NCBI GenBank assembly: GCA_946491675.1 | Contig: CAMLYN010000003.1 | Coordinates: 1 to 24,080 of the forward strand | Direction: 5' to 3' | Length of the DNA: 24,080 nt | Source: an uncultured Mycoplasmatota bacterium | GTDB lineage: Bacteria > Bacillota_I > Bacilli_A > RF39 > UBA660 | In this document: positions 15,927 through 23,912 of the stretch, in pieces | How the letters are laid out: each line of letters opens with the position of its first letter | Numbering within the stretch: position 1 is the stretch's first letter | The notes under the pieces: generated by a model | Databases searched by the model: none | What the model was told of the DNA's origin: nothing | The model's input: the letters and a program-made list of their open reading frames with translations, nothing else | Position numbers and translations under genes: made by a program

Positions 15927-17615
15927 ATGAATAAGTTAAAGAATCTTTTGAAAAAGTTATATAAAAACAAATATTTAAATATTTATTTAATTATAGTATT
16001 ACTTTTTGCTTTATTTATGTCTCTTCCTTTTTTTATTGGTTATATAAATGGTGATGATACTCCTTTTCATTATGTTAATATTGAAGAGCGTAGTAACAGT
16101 TTTATGGCTTTATTTGGAAAAATTATTCCGGAGGTTGGTAATAATTTTGGCTATGGGACAGGATTATTTTATCCACCTTTGCCTCATGTTTTGGGTGGCT
16201 TTATTTTGATGATAATATCTAATTTCGGTTTTCAAGCTTTTGGGGCTCTTAGAATATTGAAGTTTATTATAATTTTTGGCTCAGCTTTATTTATGTATAT
16301 TTTAGGTTGTAAAATTTTTGGGAATAAGCGTAAAGGAATGCTTACTTCTATTATTTATATTACTTCAAGTTATTTCTTGGCAGGGAATTTTGTTAGAGAT
16401 TCTTTAAATGAAAGTTTTACGTTTATATTTGTTCCTCTTATTTTTCTAGGATTATATTATTTATTCGTTGAAAAAAAGAAAAATTTATTTTATCTTTGCT
16501 TTATCGGCGGATATGTTGGGATGATGTATTCTCATTTGGTAATGTCGGTGTGGTTTACTTTGTTCTTAATACCTGTATTATTACTTTTTATAAAAGATAT
16601 ATTTTCAAAATCTAATTTAATTTCTTTTTTGATAAGTGGTATTTCGATTTTACTGTTAACTTCGCCTTTTACTGTTCCTATGATTGAACATATGGTTTAT
16701 GGAAATTATGCTATTTTTGGTGAAAGAGCTGCTGATGGAATTTGGACGTTGCCAATTAAAGGATTTATAATGAGAGATGCATACGAGACATCTTCTTCCG
16801 GTCAATTGTTTATTAATTTCGCGCCAATTGTAATTATTTTATTCATTTTGGGAATTTTTAAATTTATTAAATCAAAGGATAGATTTAATAATAAATTTAT
16901 TTTTGGTTCTTTATTATTTTTATTGTTGGGTATTGTGTTTACTTCTTGGACATATATTTGGAATTTTGTTCCTAGTATATTACTTAGTATTCAATTTCCG
17001 TGGCGTCTTGTTGGTTTTGCTACTTTTGGAGCGAGTATTTTTGCGGTTTATGGTTTGGATTATCTGTTTTATATTTTTAAAAAGAAATTTATTCCTTTGG
17101 CAAGCATAATTATTTTGTCCTTGTTATTGATATTTGTTATAAATAATTTCTTGGTTGTTAATTTTAGACGACACTTAGACACTCCTGATGTGAATTTAGG
17201 TATGGGATGGCAACAAGAATATTTGCCAGTTGCAACAGTAGATAATCATGATTATTATGATAACAGAGGAAAGGGTATAAAAGTTTTAAAGGGAAATGCT
17301 GATGTTAAAATCCTTGAAAATGATGTGCCTAACATGAAATTTAAAGTAAGTGGCATTGATAATGAGGCAATAGTTGAGCTTCCAAGATTATATTATTTGG
17401 GATATGTAATAAAGGATGATGAGGGTAATTCTATTGATTATAAGGAAGATAAGAATGGATTTATTTCTCTGAATTTGAAGAGTGATGGAGCTTATGTGGT
17501 TGTGTATGCCGGTACAAAGGGGTATAATATTTCTATAATTTTATGTTTTGCAACATTGCTTGCTTGGATGTGTTATGGCGGGTATATTGTGCATTTAAAG
17601 AGAAAAGCGAGGTAA
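15927..17615 (+). CDS. Large membrane protein of the 'PTPS-related' type, probable GT-C glycosyltransferase
   Basis: The 562-residue protein has an N-terminal membrane helix (about 19-38). An extracytoplasmic loop with NGDDTPFH (41-48) and then GYGTGLFYPPLPHVLGG follows. About nine more helices come next, then an extracytoplasmic domain (about 410-535) and a last helix with a basic tail. An acidic pair right after the first helix plus an F-Y-P-P-L-P motif is the layout of GT-C transferases that use polyprenyl-phosphate sugars, and resembles the bacterial membrane proteins carrying the so-called 6-pyruvoyl-tetrahydropterin-synthase-related domain; that name does not imply pterin chemistry. RBS GGGAG (15916-15920), spacing 6. 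The GtrB-like lipid-sugar synthase starts 5 bases after its stop, a plausible donor partner. Confidence 0.68.
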   Translation: MNKLKNLLKKLYKNKYLNIYLIIVLLFALFMSLPFFIGYINGDDTPFHYVNIEERSNSFMALFGKIIPEVGNNFGYGTGLFYPPLPHVLGGFILMIISNFGFQAFGALRILKFIIIFGSALFMYILGCKIFGNKRKGMLTSIIYITSSYFLAGNFVRDSLNESFTFIFVPLIFLGLYYLFVEKKKNLFYLCFIGGYVGMMYSHLVMSVWFTLFLIPVLLLFIKDIFSKSNLISFLISGISILLLTSPFTVPMIEHMVYGNYAIFGERAADGIWTLPIKGFIMRDAYETSSSGQLFINFAPIVIILFILGIFKFIKSKDRFNNKFIFGSLLFLLLGIVFTSWTYIWNFVPSILLSIQFPWRLVGFATFGASIFAVYGLDYLFYIFKKKFIPLASIIILSLLLIFVINNFLVVNFRRHLDTPDVNLGMGWQQEYLPVATVDNHDYYDNRGKGIKVLKGNADVKILENDVPNMKFKVSGIDNEAIVELPRLYYLGYVIKDDEGNSIDYKEDKNGFISLNLKSDGAYVVVYAGTKGYNISIILCFATLLAWMCYGGYIVHLKRKAR

Positions 17616-17620
17616 TATGA

Positions 17621-18583
17621 ATGAAAAAAATATCGTTAGTTGTTCCTTGTTATAACGAGGAGGCTGTTATTGATTTGTTTTATAATGAGATTGGAAAGAT
17701 AAAGAAAGAATTTTCTGATTGCGAATTTGAAATTATATTTGTTAATGATGGAAGCCAAGATAAAACTTTAGAGATTATGCGAAGGTTATCAAAAAATAAA
17801 GACGTTAGATATATTTCCTTTTCTAGGAATTTTGGTAAAGAAGCGGCAATGTACGCCGGCCTTGAGGCATCAACAGGTGATTATGTTGCAATTATGGACG
17901 CTGATTTACAAGATCCACCTGCTCTTTTACATGAAATGTATGAAATTTTAGAAAGTGGAGAGTATGATAGTGTTGCAACTAGACGGGTTTCTCGTAAAGG
18001 AGAACCTGTAATTCGTAGCTTTTTTGCAAGATTATATTATAAGATAATTAATAAAATATCTAAGACTGAAATAGTTGATGGAGCGAGAGATTATCGACTT
18101 ATGACAAGACAGATGGTCGATTCGGTTTTGTCGTTAAAAGAGTATAATCGTTTTTCAAAAGGAATATTTTCTTGGGTCGGATATCGAACTAAGTGGCTCG
18201 AATATGAAAATATTGAGAGGGCAGCTGGAGAAACAAAATGGTCATTCTTTAAACTTTTTCTTTATTCATTAGAAAGTATTGTTGCGTTTTCGACTGTGCC
18301 TCTTTCAATTGCTTCTGTTATGGGAATTCTGTTTTGCTTTATAGCTTTTATATTGATTTTAGGTATTGTTATTAGAACTTTAGCTTTTGGTGATCCTACT
18401 AGTGGATGGCCAAGTATGGTGTGTATTATGTTTTTCATCGGTGGTATTCAACTTTTGTGTCTTGGAATAATGGGTCAATATTTGTCTAAGACTTATTTAG
18501 AGGTAAAACACAGACCTATTTATATTGTTCAAGAAACTGATAAAGATGTTCGAAAGGATAGGAAAAATGAAAAAAAAGATTAA
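17621..18583 (+). CDS. GtrB-type polyprenyl-phosphate glycosyltransferase (GT2, DPM1-like)
   Basis: The 320-residue protein has ISLVVPCYNEE (4-14), FVNDGSQDKT (40-49), SFSRNFGKEAAMYAGL (67-82) and the DADLQDPP metal and catalytic motif (93-100). Two membrane helices (about 225-250 and 262-287) and a cytoplasmic tail follow. This is the GtrB / dolichol-phosphate-mannose-synthase-like group, which moves a hexose from UDP-sugar to polyprenyl phosphate on the inner face. The lipid-linked sugar is then flipped and used by a GT-C enzyme. The flanking genes on both sides are such candidates; the downstream one overlaps by 17 bases. No GtrA-type flippase is in the window. The start ATG at 17621 has GAGG 8 bases upstream. 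Confidence 0.9.
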   Translation: MKKISLVVPCYNEEAVIDLFYNEIGKIKKEFSDCEFEIIFVNDGSQDKTLEIMRRLSKNKDVRYISFSRNFGKEAAMYAGLEASTGDYVAIMDADLQDPPALLHEMYEILESGEYDSVATRRVSRKGEPVIRSFFARLYYKIINKISKTEIVDGARDYRLMTRQMVDSVLSLKEYNRFSKGIFSWVGYRTKWLEYENIERAAGETKWSFFKLFLYSLESIVAFSTVPLSIASVMGILFCFIAFILILGIVIRTLAFGDPTSGWPSMVCIMFFIGGIQLLCLGIMGQYLSKTYLEVKHRPIYIVQETDKDVRKDRKNEKKD

Positions 18584-20048
18584 GTTATTTATAATTATAT
18601 TTTGTTTGGCAACAATTATTACTTCACCAAATTTTGTTACTTCTCATGCGTTAGATAGCTATTGTAATATGTTTGGTGGATATAATAGTACTGCTACTTG
18701 GTTTTTCCAAAATGGTAGAGTGTTTTCGGCGTTTTGGTTTTGGTTCTTAGGCGTGATTAATTTTCCTTTTGATTCGATAAGTTTCGTATCAGCTTTAGGT
18801 GTTAATTTGTTTTTAACAGGTGCTATTATAATTGTTTATAATATTATGAGTAAATGTACTGAAAATAAATTTATTAAGTTGAGTATATTATTACTTTCTT
18901 TTACAATTTTTTATTCACCTTTAATGATTGAAGTTGTAATGTTTGATGAAGCTATAGTAATGGGGCTTGGTATTTTATTTGTTACATTATGTGCTTCTCA
19001 AATTTATAAAGGTGGTTTGAAACATTATATTTTTGCTTTTATTTTTATGATACTCAGTGTTATGTGTTATCAAGGAATGGCTTGTTTCTTAATCCCTCTT
19101 GTTATATTATTTGAGACAACTAGTTTTAAGGATAATAATAAAGTCGATGTTATTAGAATGATTAAAAAATTAATTATTGCTTTTGTGGCTTATGGCGTAG
19201 CTTTTGTCATTGACTTGGGTGTTATTAAATTAGCTGGAGTCATTTTTGGTGAAGCTACAAGTCATGTTGGAGGAGTTGACTTATTAAAAAATATTAGTCA
19301 TATTAGATTCTTTTTGTTACCAACTGCACTTTCTACGCTTTTTGGTTATATTAAGGTTTGGTTATATTATGGTTTAGTAATTATCAGTTTAATATTTGCA
19401 GTAATAGGTATTATTAGAAACGAATTTAAAATAATTAATGTTTTATTACTTATTGGAGTTGTTGCTTCGGCAATTTGTATGCCTTTTGTTCCTAATTTAG
19501 TGATGAATAGTGAACAAAATTATATGGCAGCAAGAACTGTTTTATCAATTACTATTTTACCTAGCATTGTTATGTTACTAACCTTAGCTAAATTTAATTT
19601 AGACGCTAAGTTTTGGACATATTCTGGTTTAGTATTTTCAACTTTAATTTGTATTATTTATTCATTTTTGTTTTATCAAAATACAAGAATTGATTTAGAA
19701 AGATTTAAACAGGATTTATCATATATTAATCAACTTAATACATATATAGGGTATTATGAAAATGAAAATGACATCGAAATTAAACATATTTATTGGGCCA
19801 AAGATACTGATTCAGCATCTTATTATTCTAGTGGATATAATAATGGAGCCAATAATAGGATAACTGGAGAAGCTTGGGCAATGGTTTGTGCGGTTAATGA
19901 TTATAGTGGAAAAAATTACGATATTACTTATGAAGAAATGAGTAAAGATAAGTATAACGAACTTTTTAAGGGAAAGAACTATAAAAAGTTTGATCCGGAT
20001 ACACAATTACATTATGAAGGAGATACACTTTATTTACTTATTTATTAA
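18567..20048 (+). CDS. Polytopic membrane protein resembling GtrII-type glucosyltransferases
   Basis: The 493-residue protein has about 10 membrane helices. Its first extracytoplasmic loop carries HALDSY (D30) and WFFQNGRVFS (45-54), resembling the glucosyltransferase-GtrII group of serotype-converting enzymes, and it ends with an outside domain of about 115 residues (from about 378). The family call is by resemblance only. Such proteins transfer hexose from polyprenyl phosphate to a surface polysaccharide, and the gene overlaps the GtrB-like gene by 17 bases, which fits a donor-transferase pair. I chose the ATG at 18567, with AGGATAGG just upstream; a TTG at 18525 would add 14 residues and lacks a good RBS. 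Confidence 0.6.
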   Translation: MKKKIKLFIIIFCLATIITSPNFVTSHALDSYCNMFGGYNSTATWFFQNGRVFSAFWFWFLGVINFPFDSISFVSALGVNLFLTGAIIIVYNIMSKCTENKFIKLSILLLSFTIFYSPLMIEVVMFDEAIVMGLGILFVTLCASQIYKGGLKHYIFAFIFMILSVMCYQGMACFLIPLVILFETTSFKDNNKVDVIRMIKKLIIAFVAYGVAFVIDLGVIKLAGVIFGEATSHVGGVDLLKNISHIRFFLLPTALSTLFGYIKVWLYYGLVIISLIFAVIGIIRNEFKIINVLLLIGVVASAICMPFVPNLVMNSEQNYMAARTVLSITILPSIVMLLTLAKFNLDAKFWTYSGLVFSTLICIIYSFLFYQNTRIDLERFKQDLSYINQLNTYIGYYENENDIEIKHIYWAKDTDSASYYSSGYNNGANNRITGEAWAMVCAVNDYSGKNYDITYEEMSKDKYNELFKGKNYKKFDPDTQLHYEGDTLYLLIY

Positions 20049-20075
20049 GGATAAAGATATATTGATGAAATAAAT

Positions 20076-21686
20076 ATGTCCTTAAAAATGAATTTAATTA
20101 GTTTAAAAGATATTGTTATTAAAATATTATTAATAATATCTTTTCCTTGTTTAACAATGGTTTTTAGTCGTGTATCCAATAAAAATGTATTAATTATATC
20201 TTTACTGTTGTCGGCTATTATCGGTTTGATTTTAGTACATTATTTTTATGATAAAATTTTAAAAAAATTTAATTATAAATTATTTGTCGCATCGCTTATT
20301 ATTTGCGATGTTATTCTTGGGATATATTATAATTTTCATTTTCAGGAATATATTTCAAGTACTTTTTATTTAATTTCAACAAATAAATTTATTTTGGTTA
20401 CTTTGTTTGCTTTCCCTGCATTGACTTTTATTATTTATTATTTGATTGATAATCTGAATAAACCGATAATTCATTTTTTTAGAGGCCTAGATAGGTTTGA
20501 TAAGAAATTTTTAGTAGGTTTTAGTATTGTTTTTTTGCTTCTTGCTATTTTTATCTATGGAAAAACAACAGCATTTTATTATGGCAATAATATTCAATAT
20601 GATATTATTTATACTACAGATAGTTCCGACATTTATAGAAATGAAACTTTTTTAAATGTAAACTCACCTTATAATGAGCCTTCTAAACAGCCTCTTTTCG
20701 GTGTGTTTGCTTTGCCTTTTGGCTTTTTGGCTTTGGTTTTGAGCAAAGTTTTATTCTTTATTCCTAATAGTTATATTGTTTGCTTGTCTACTGTTCAATT
20801 TTGTTTGTTTTTGATTACAATACTTATGATAACTAGACTTTTAAAATTAAATACTACTGATAAAAGAAATTTTTGTTTGATATTTATTTCGTTATTTAGT
20901 ACTATTGTGTTTGCGTTTACTTTAGAACAATATATTATTTCTTTGTTTTATCTAATCTTATTATTATATGCATATTATTATCATAAAAATGATGTTAACT
21001 ATACTTATGTGAGTGGAGTAGGGACTCTTACAACTACGGGTGTTTTATTACCTTTTATTTCTAAAAATAAAAATTTTAAGAGTTTGGTATTAAATATATT
21101 TAAGTGCATTATTTTATTTGTCGGAATAATAGTTTTATTTGGTCAACTTTCGTCTATAACGACATTTTTCGAAAATATGTTTAATAATTTGGATGGGTTT
21201 GCTGGCGGAGATATTTCGTTTATTGATAGAATAAAACAGTATTTGAATTTTGTTAAAGGAATATTTATCCCAGTATCAAGCACTGTTGTGTCTGCTGATG
21301 AATCTAACTTTTGGTATCCTCAATATTTACTTTCTCCAGTTTACAACTTTAGTAAATTTGGTATAGCTATATTGTGTATTTGTTTATTAAGTTTTATTTT
21401 AAATCGGAAAAATAAAATTGCGCAAGTTTCTGCATTTTGGGTTTTGTATTCTATTATAATTTTGTGTTTTATTGGATTTGGCACTCAGGAAAACGGATTG
21501 ATTCTATATTCTTTGTATTTTTCTTGGGCGTTTATGATACTTTGTTATTTGCTATTTATAAAAATTATAAAGAAATCTTTACTTAGAAATGTTTTAACGA
21601 TAATTATATGTGCTTGTTTACTATTTTTGAATATACCGGCTTTTAATGAAATTATTAATTTTGGTATAATGTTTTACCCTAATTGA
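20076..21686 (+). CDS. Polytopic membrane protein, putative GT-C type glycosyltransferase (paralogue of 9073-10668)
   Basis: The 536-residue protein is unrecognised by family but is clearly a paralogue of the protein at 9073-10668 along its full length: YDIIYTTDS (175-183), QPLFGVFALPF (205-215), EQYIISLFYLIL, FILNRKNK and QENGLILYSLYF are shared. It has about 12 membrane segments with the conserved polar loop near 165-210. It may transfer a lipid-linked sugar outside the membrane. The ATG at 20076 has no convincing RBS (only AAGGATAAAG some 20 bases up), so translation may be low or coupled to the gene ending at 20048. It is the last gene of the locus; a strong hairpin follows. Confidence 0.6.
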   Translation: MSLKMNLISLKDIVIKILLIISFPCLTMVFSRVSNKNVLIISLLLSAIIGLILVHYFYDKILKKFNYKLFVASLIICDVILGIYYNFHFQEYISSTFYLISTNKFILVTLFAFPALTFIIYYLIDNLNKPIIHFFRGLDRFDKKFLVGFSIVFLLLAIFIYGKTTAFYYGNNIQYDIIYTTDSSDIYRNETFLNVNSPYNEPSKQPLFGVFALPFGFLALVLSKVLFFIPNSYIVCLSTVQFCLFLITILMITRLLKLNTTDKRNFCLIFISLFSTIVFAFTLEQYIISLFYLILLLYAYYYHKNDVNYTYVSGVGTLTTTGVLLPFISKNKNFKSLVLNIFKCIILFVGIIVLFGQLSSITTFFENMFNNLDGFAGGDISFIDRIKQYLNFVKGIFIPVSSTVVSADESNFWYPQYLLSPVYNFSKFGIAILCICLLSFILNRKNKIAQVSAFWVLYSIIILCFIGFGTQENGLILYSLYFSWAFMILCYLLFIKIIKKSLLRNVLTIIICACLLFLNIPAFNEIINFGIMFYPN

Positions 21687-21700
21687 ATTATTAATTCAAT
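21682..21700. repeat. Perfect 9-base inverted repeat at the end of the locus
   Basis: ATTGAATTA (21682-21690) and TAATTCAAT (21692-21700) are exact reverse complements around a single T. The repeat spans the TGA stop of the last locus gene and stands directly before the terminator. It is very AT-rich, so it could be chance or an auxiliary hairpin. Confidence 0.6.
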
Positions 21701-21702
21701 AT

Positions 21703-21738
21703 AAAAAACTCGTTTAAAAATATACAAACGAGTTTTTT
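21703..21738. terminator. Bidirectional terminator between convergent genes
   Basis: A perfect 13-base-pair stem (21703-21715 with 21726-21738) contains ACTCG/CGAGT, with A-runs on the left and T-runs on the right, and a 10-base loop. It reads as an intrinsic terminator on both strands, ending the plus-strand locus and, overlapping the stop codon at 21738-21740, the minus-strand acyltransferase gene. Confidence 0.9.
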
Positions 21739-22847
21739 TAATAGTTATCTAAGTATTTGTAAAATTTTTCGGATAATTTTTGAGATATTTTTCTTTTTTT
21801 AATAAATTTGAATATACCTTGTCTAATTGCTTCTATTATTAGTCCGACTATGTAAATAATTAGAGCTATAAGTAATATTTTTATAAAAATGTTTTTGGAT
21901 GTTATTGCCGCCATTGGATCAATTCCAAACCATTCATATATTCTTGTTTGCATATATGGATTGTCATGAAGCAAATAAATTCCGAGAGTAAGTGAACTTA
22001 TATAATTTATTATTTTATTTTTAAAGTTTAAGGTGCTGAACCATAAGAAATAGCATATTGATTGACATAATACGAATATAAAGTTGTATCTTATATAATT
22101 ATCAGTAATTAATTGCCCTATATATTGTAGAGTAGAGCTTGTTGAGGATACTAGAGTAACTCCAAAATTATATGTAATGAAATTTAAAAGTGTAAATGCT
22201 ATCATTCCGATAAATAATAATAATTGGGTTTTATTTTTAGAAAAGTTTTTAAAATGCGCGTTTTCTGTTATGGGGTATTTAGCAAGATATGCACCAATTA
22301 TATATAGAATTATGAATTGAACAACGGTTAATCCGTTATTTGGTCCAACTATTTGGTTGCTAAAAAATGGGGCGATAGAAAAGCATAAAATTAATGTTAG
22401 GATAAAATTTCTGTGAATCTTTTGACTCATATTTTTTATAAGAATGTTTAAGAAAGGGCTTAATGCGTATAAAATAAGGTAACATGCGACAAACCAATAT
22501 GGTATATAGAAAGGGTTTATTAGGTTTAGATAGTCTGTTCCTGTCAGATCTATGATGCCTATAATTCCTAAAACTAAAGATATAAGTATTTTATAAAAAT
22601 ATGCGGCGTTAAATGTTTGAAGAAATCTTTTTAAAGAAAAGGATTTGTTGTATTGAAAATAACCTGTAATTAATACAAAGGAGTTAACGTGAACTAGAGT
22701 AATACAGATTATTAATTGGAGAATTAGTAGGATTGTTCCGCTACTGTTTTGTAACATTTTCCCGTGATATATAATATGATAGATTACTATGAAAAACATA
22801 GATAATATGCGCATTAATTCAAAATTTGATTTTTTGTCTTTTTTCAT
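21738..22847 (-). CDS. Acyltransferase-3 family membrane protein
   Basis: The 369-residue protein has about 10 membrane helices. The N-terminus SNFELMRILSMFFIVIYHIIYHG, with H24, and the later VNSFVLITGYF are the signature of the acyltransferase family 3 proteins often found in Gram-positive surface-polysaccharide loci. It probably O-acetylates a cell-surface glycan. A frame-open ATG lies 10 codons upstream (22877), but the ATG at 22847-22845 is preceded on the minus strand by a perfect AGGAGG (22862-22857), so I start there. It has its own promoter and is convergent with the main locus, so it may act on a different or the same polymer; it differs from the acyltransferase at 11690-12739. Confidence 0.85.
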   Translation of the reverse strand: MKKDKKSNFELMRILSMFFIVIYHIIYHGKMLQNSSGTILLILQLIICITLVHVNSFVLITGYFQYNKSFSLKRFLQTFNAAYFYKILISLVLGIIGIIDLTGTDYLNLINPFYIPYWFVACYLILYALSPFLNILIKNMSQKIHRNFILTLILCFSIAPFFSNQIVGPNNGLTVVQFIILYIIGAYLAKYPITENAHFKNFSKNKTQLLLFIGMIAFTLLNFITYNFGVTLVSSTSSTLQYIGQLITDNYIRYNFIFVLCQSICYFLWFSTLNFKNKIINYISSLTLGIYLLHDNPYMQTRIYEWFGIDPMAAITSKNIFIKILLIALIIYIVGLIIEAIRQGIFKFIKKRKISQKLSEKFYKYLDNY

Positions 22848-22882
22848 ATCTAATTTCCTCCTGTTATTTTGTTTCATTTATT

Positions 22883-22911
22883 ATGATAACCAAAAATTGC
22901 AGCTTTTTCAA
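22883..22911 (-). promoter_or_regulatory. Sigma-A-like promoter of the minus-strand acyltransferase
   Basis: On the minus strand TTGAAA (22911-22906), a 17-base spacer and TATCAT (22888-22883) each match consensus at 5 of 6 positions. It lies about 36 bases before the chosen ATG and just after the spoIVB terminator, showing that the two minus-strand genes are separate transcripts. Confidence 0.65.
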
Positions 22912-22933
22912 GAAAAAAGAGGTTAAAACCTCT
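22911..22933 (-). terminator. Intrinsic terminator of spoIVB
   Basis: On the minus strand AGAGG-TTTTAA-CCTCT (22933-22918) is followed by six T's (22917-22912 region). The hairpin starts inside the stop codon of spoIVB. Confidence 0.75.
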
Positions 22934-23912
22934 AATTTTCTGCTTCTTCTAACATGTTTGTGATAAATATTCCATAGCCTTTTAAAGGATTATCGACAAC
23001 AACGTGAGTTACAGCTCCGACAATATAATCTCCTTGAATAATCGGTGAACCGCTCATTCCTTGTATTATTCCACCTGTTTTATCTTTTAATTCATTGTCG
23101 GTTATTTCAAATATGAAATTTTTATTTTTACTTTTTAAATCATTTATTTCGTTTATTTTAATACTGTATTCTTTAATGTTGTCATCATCTAATACAGTTA
23201 AGATTTTTGCATCTCCCGTTTTTACTTCTTTTGGTTTTGCAACTTTATATGTTTTCCGATTTTGTATGTCATCAGTATATGTTCCGAATATTCCTTGAGT
23301 TGTATTTTCATCGACGTTTCCTTCGACATTTTTTGGATCGTATTCGGCTTTCTTTTCACCAGGCGAGCCATCAGTACTTGGAATTATTCCGGTAACAGTT
23401 GTTTCAAATATTTTACCGTCTTTTATTTCAAGAATTTTTCCAGTTGTTTGTTCTTCGATTTCATGACCTAGAGCTCCAAATTTTTTTGTTTCGGGATCGA
23501 TAAATGTTAATGTTCCAATTCCGGTGACACTATCTTTAACATATAATCCAGTTTTGTATACGTCATTTTCATCCTTGTACAGTTCGAGTGTCGTTTCTTT
23601 TTCCTTATCGTTTCTTAAGAACTTTATTTTAATAGGAGAACTTGCTGAGTCGTTTATTTTGGATGCCATATCTTCGATATTTTCAACTGTTTGACCATTA
23701 ATGTTTTGAATAATGTCTCCTGTTTTGAGACCGGCTTTATCGGCTAAATTTTGGCCATTTACTTCATATGTACCAACGATTAAAACCCCTTTAGAGTTTA
23801 ATGATATTCCTATGTTTTCTCCACCGGCAATTATTCGATCTGAATAAGCATTAGCATTTGCGGGAATAATAGATATTGCTAAAAGAAGCGTGATGATTAT
23901 TTTTTTAAACAA
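22932..23912 (-). CDS. spoIVB: SpoIVB-like sporulation serine peptidase (family S55) with PDZ domain
   Basis: The 326-residue protein has an N-terminal membrane or signal segment (about 4-21), a PDZ domain (about 33-112) and an S55 peptidase domain with GIGTLTFIDP, FGALGH (H150), ITDNEL (D272) and GGIIQGMSGSP (S287), ending GYGIFITNML. The 15-residue D-to-S spacing equals that of the Bacillus subtilis triad (H236/D363/S378), so it should be active. SpoIVB is secreted from the forespore and cleaves SpoIVFA to trigger sigma-K processing. It is about 100 residues shorter than the 425-residue B. subtilis protein, mostly ahead of the PDZ domain. Translation starts at a TTG (23912-23910) 8 bases after AGGAG; an ATG between them is out of frame and soon stops. 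The terminator downstream separates it from the next gene; spo0A, its usual neighbour, is not there. Confidence 0.92.
   Translation of the reverse strand: MFKKIIITLLLAISIIPANANAYSDRIIAGGENIGISLNSKGVLIVGTYEVNGQNLADKAGLKTGDIIQNINGQTVENIEDMASKINDSASSPIKIKFLRNDKEKETTLELYKDENDVYKTGLYVKDSVTGIGTLTFIDPETKKFGALGHEIEEQTTGKILEIKDGKIFETTVTGIIPSTDGSPGEKKAEYDPKNVEGNVDENTTQGIFGTYTDDIQNRKTYKVAKPKEVKTGDAKILTVLDDDNIKEYSIKINEINDLKSKNKNFIFEITDNELKDKTGGIIQGMSGSPIIQGDYIVGAVTHVVVDNPLKGYGIFITNMLEEAEN

Noticed and set aside
22845..22877. Upstream ATG (22877) extending the minus-strand acyltransferase by 10 codons
   Set aside because: A perfect AGGAGG lies inside that extension at the right distance from the ATG at 22847.
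23095..23471. Three overlapping plus-strand frames opposite spoIVB
   Set aside because: The minus-strand SpoIVB reading has intact catalytic motifs; these frames are antisense by-products.
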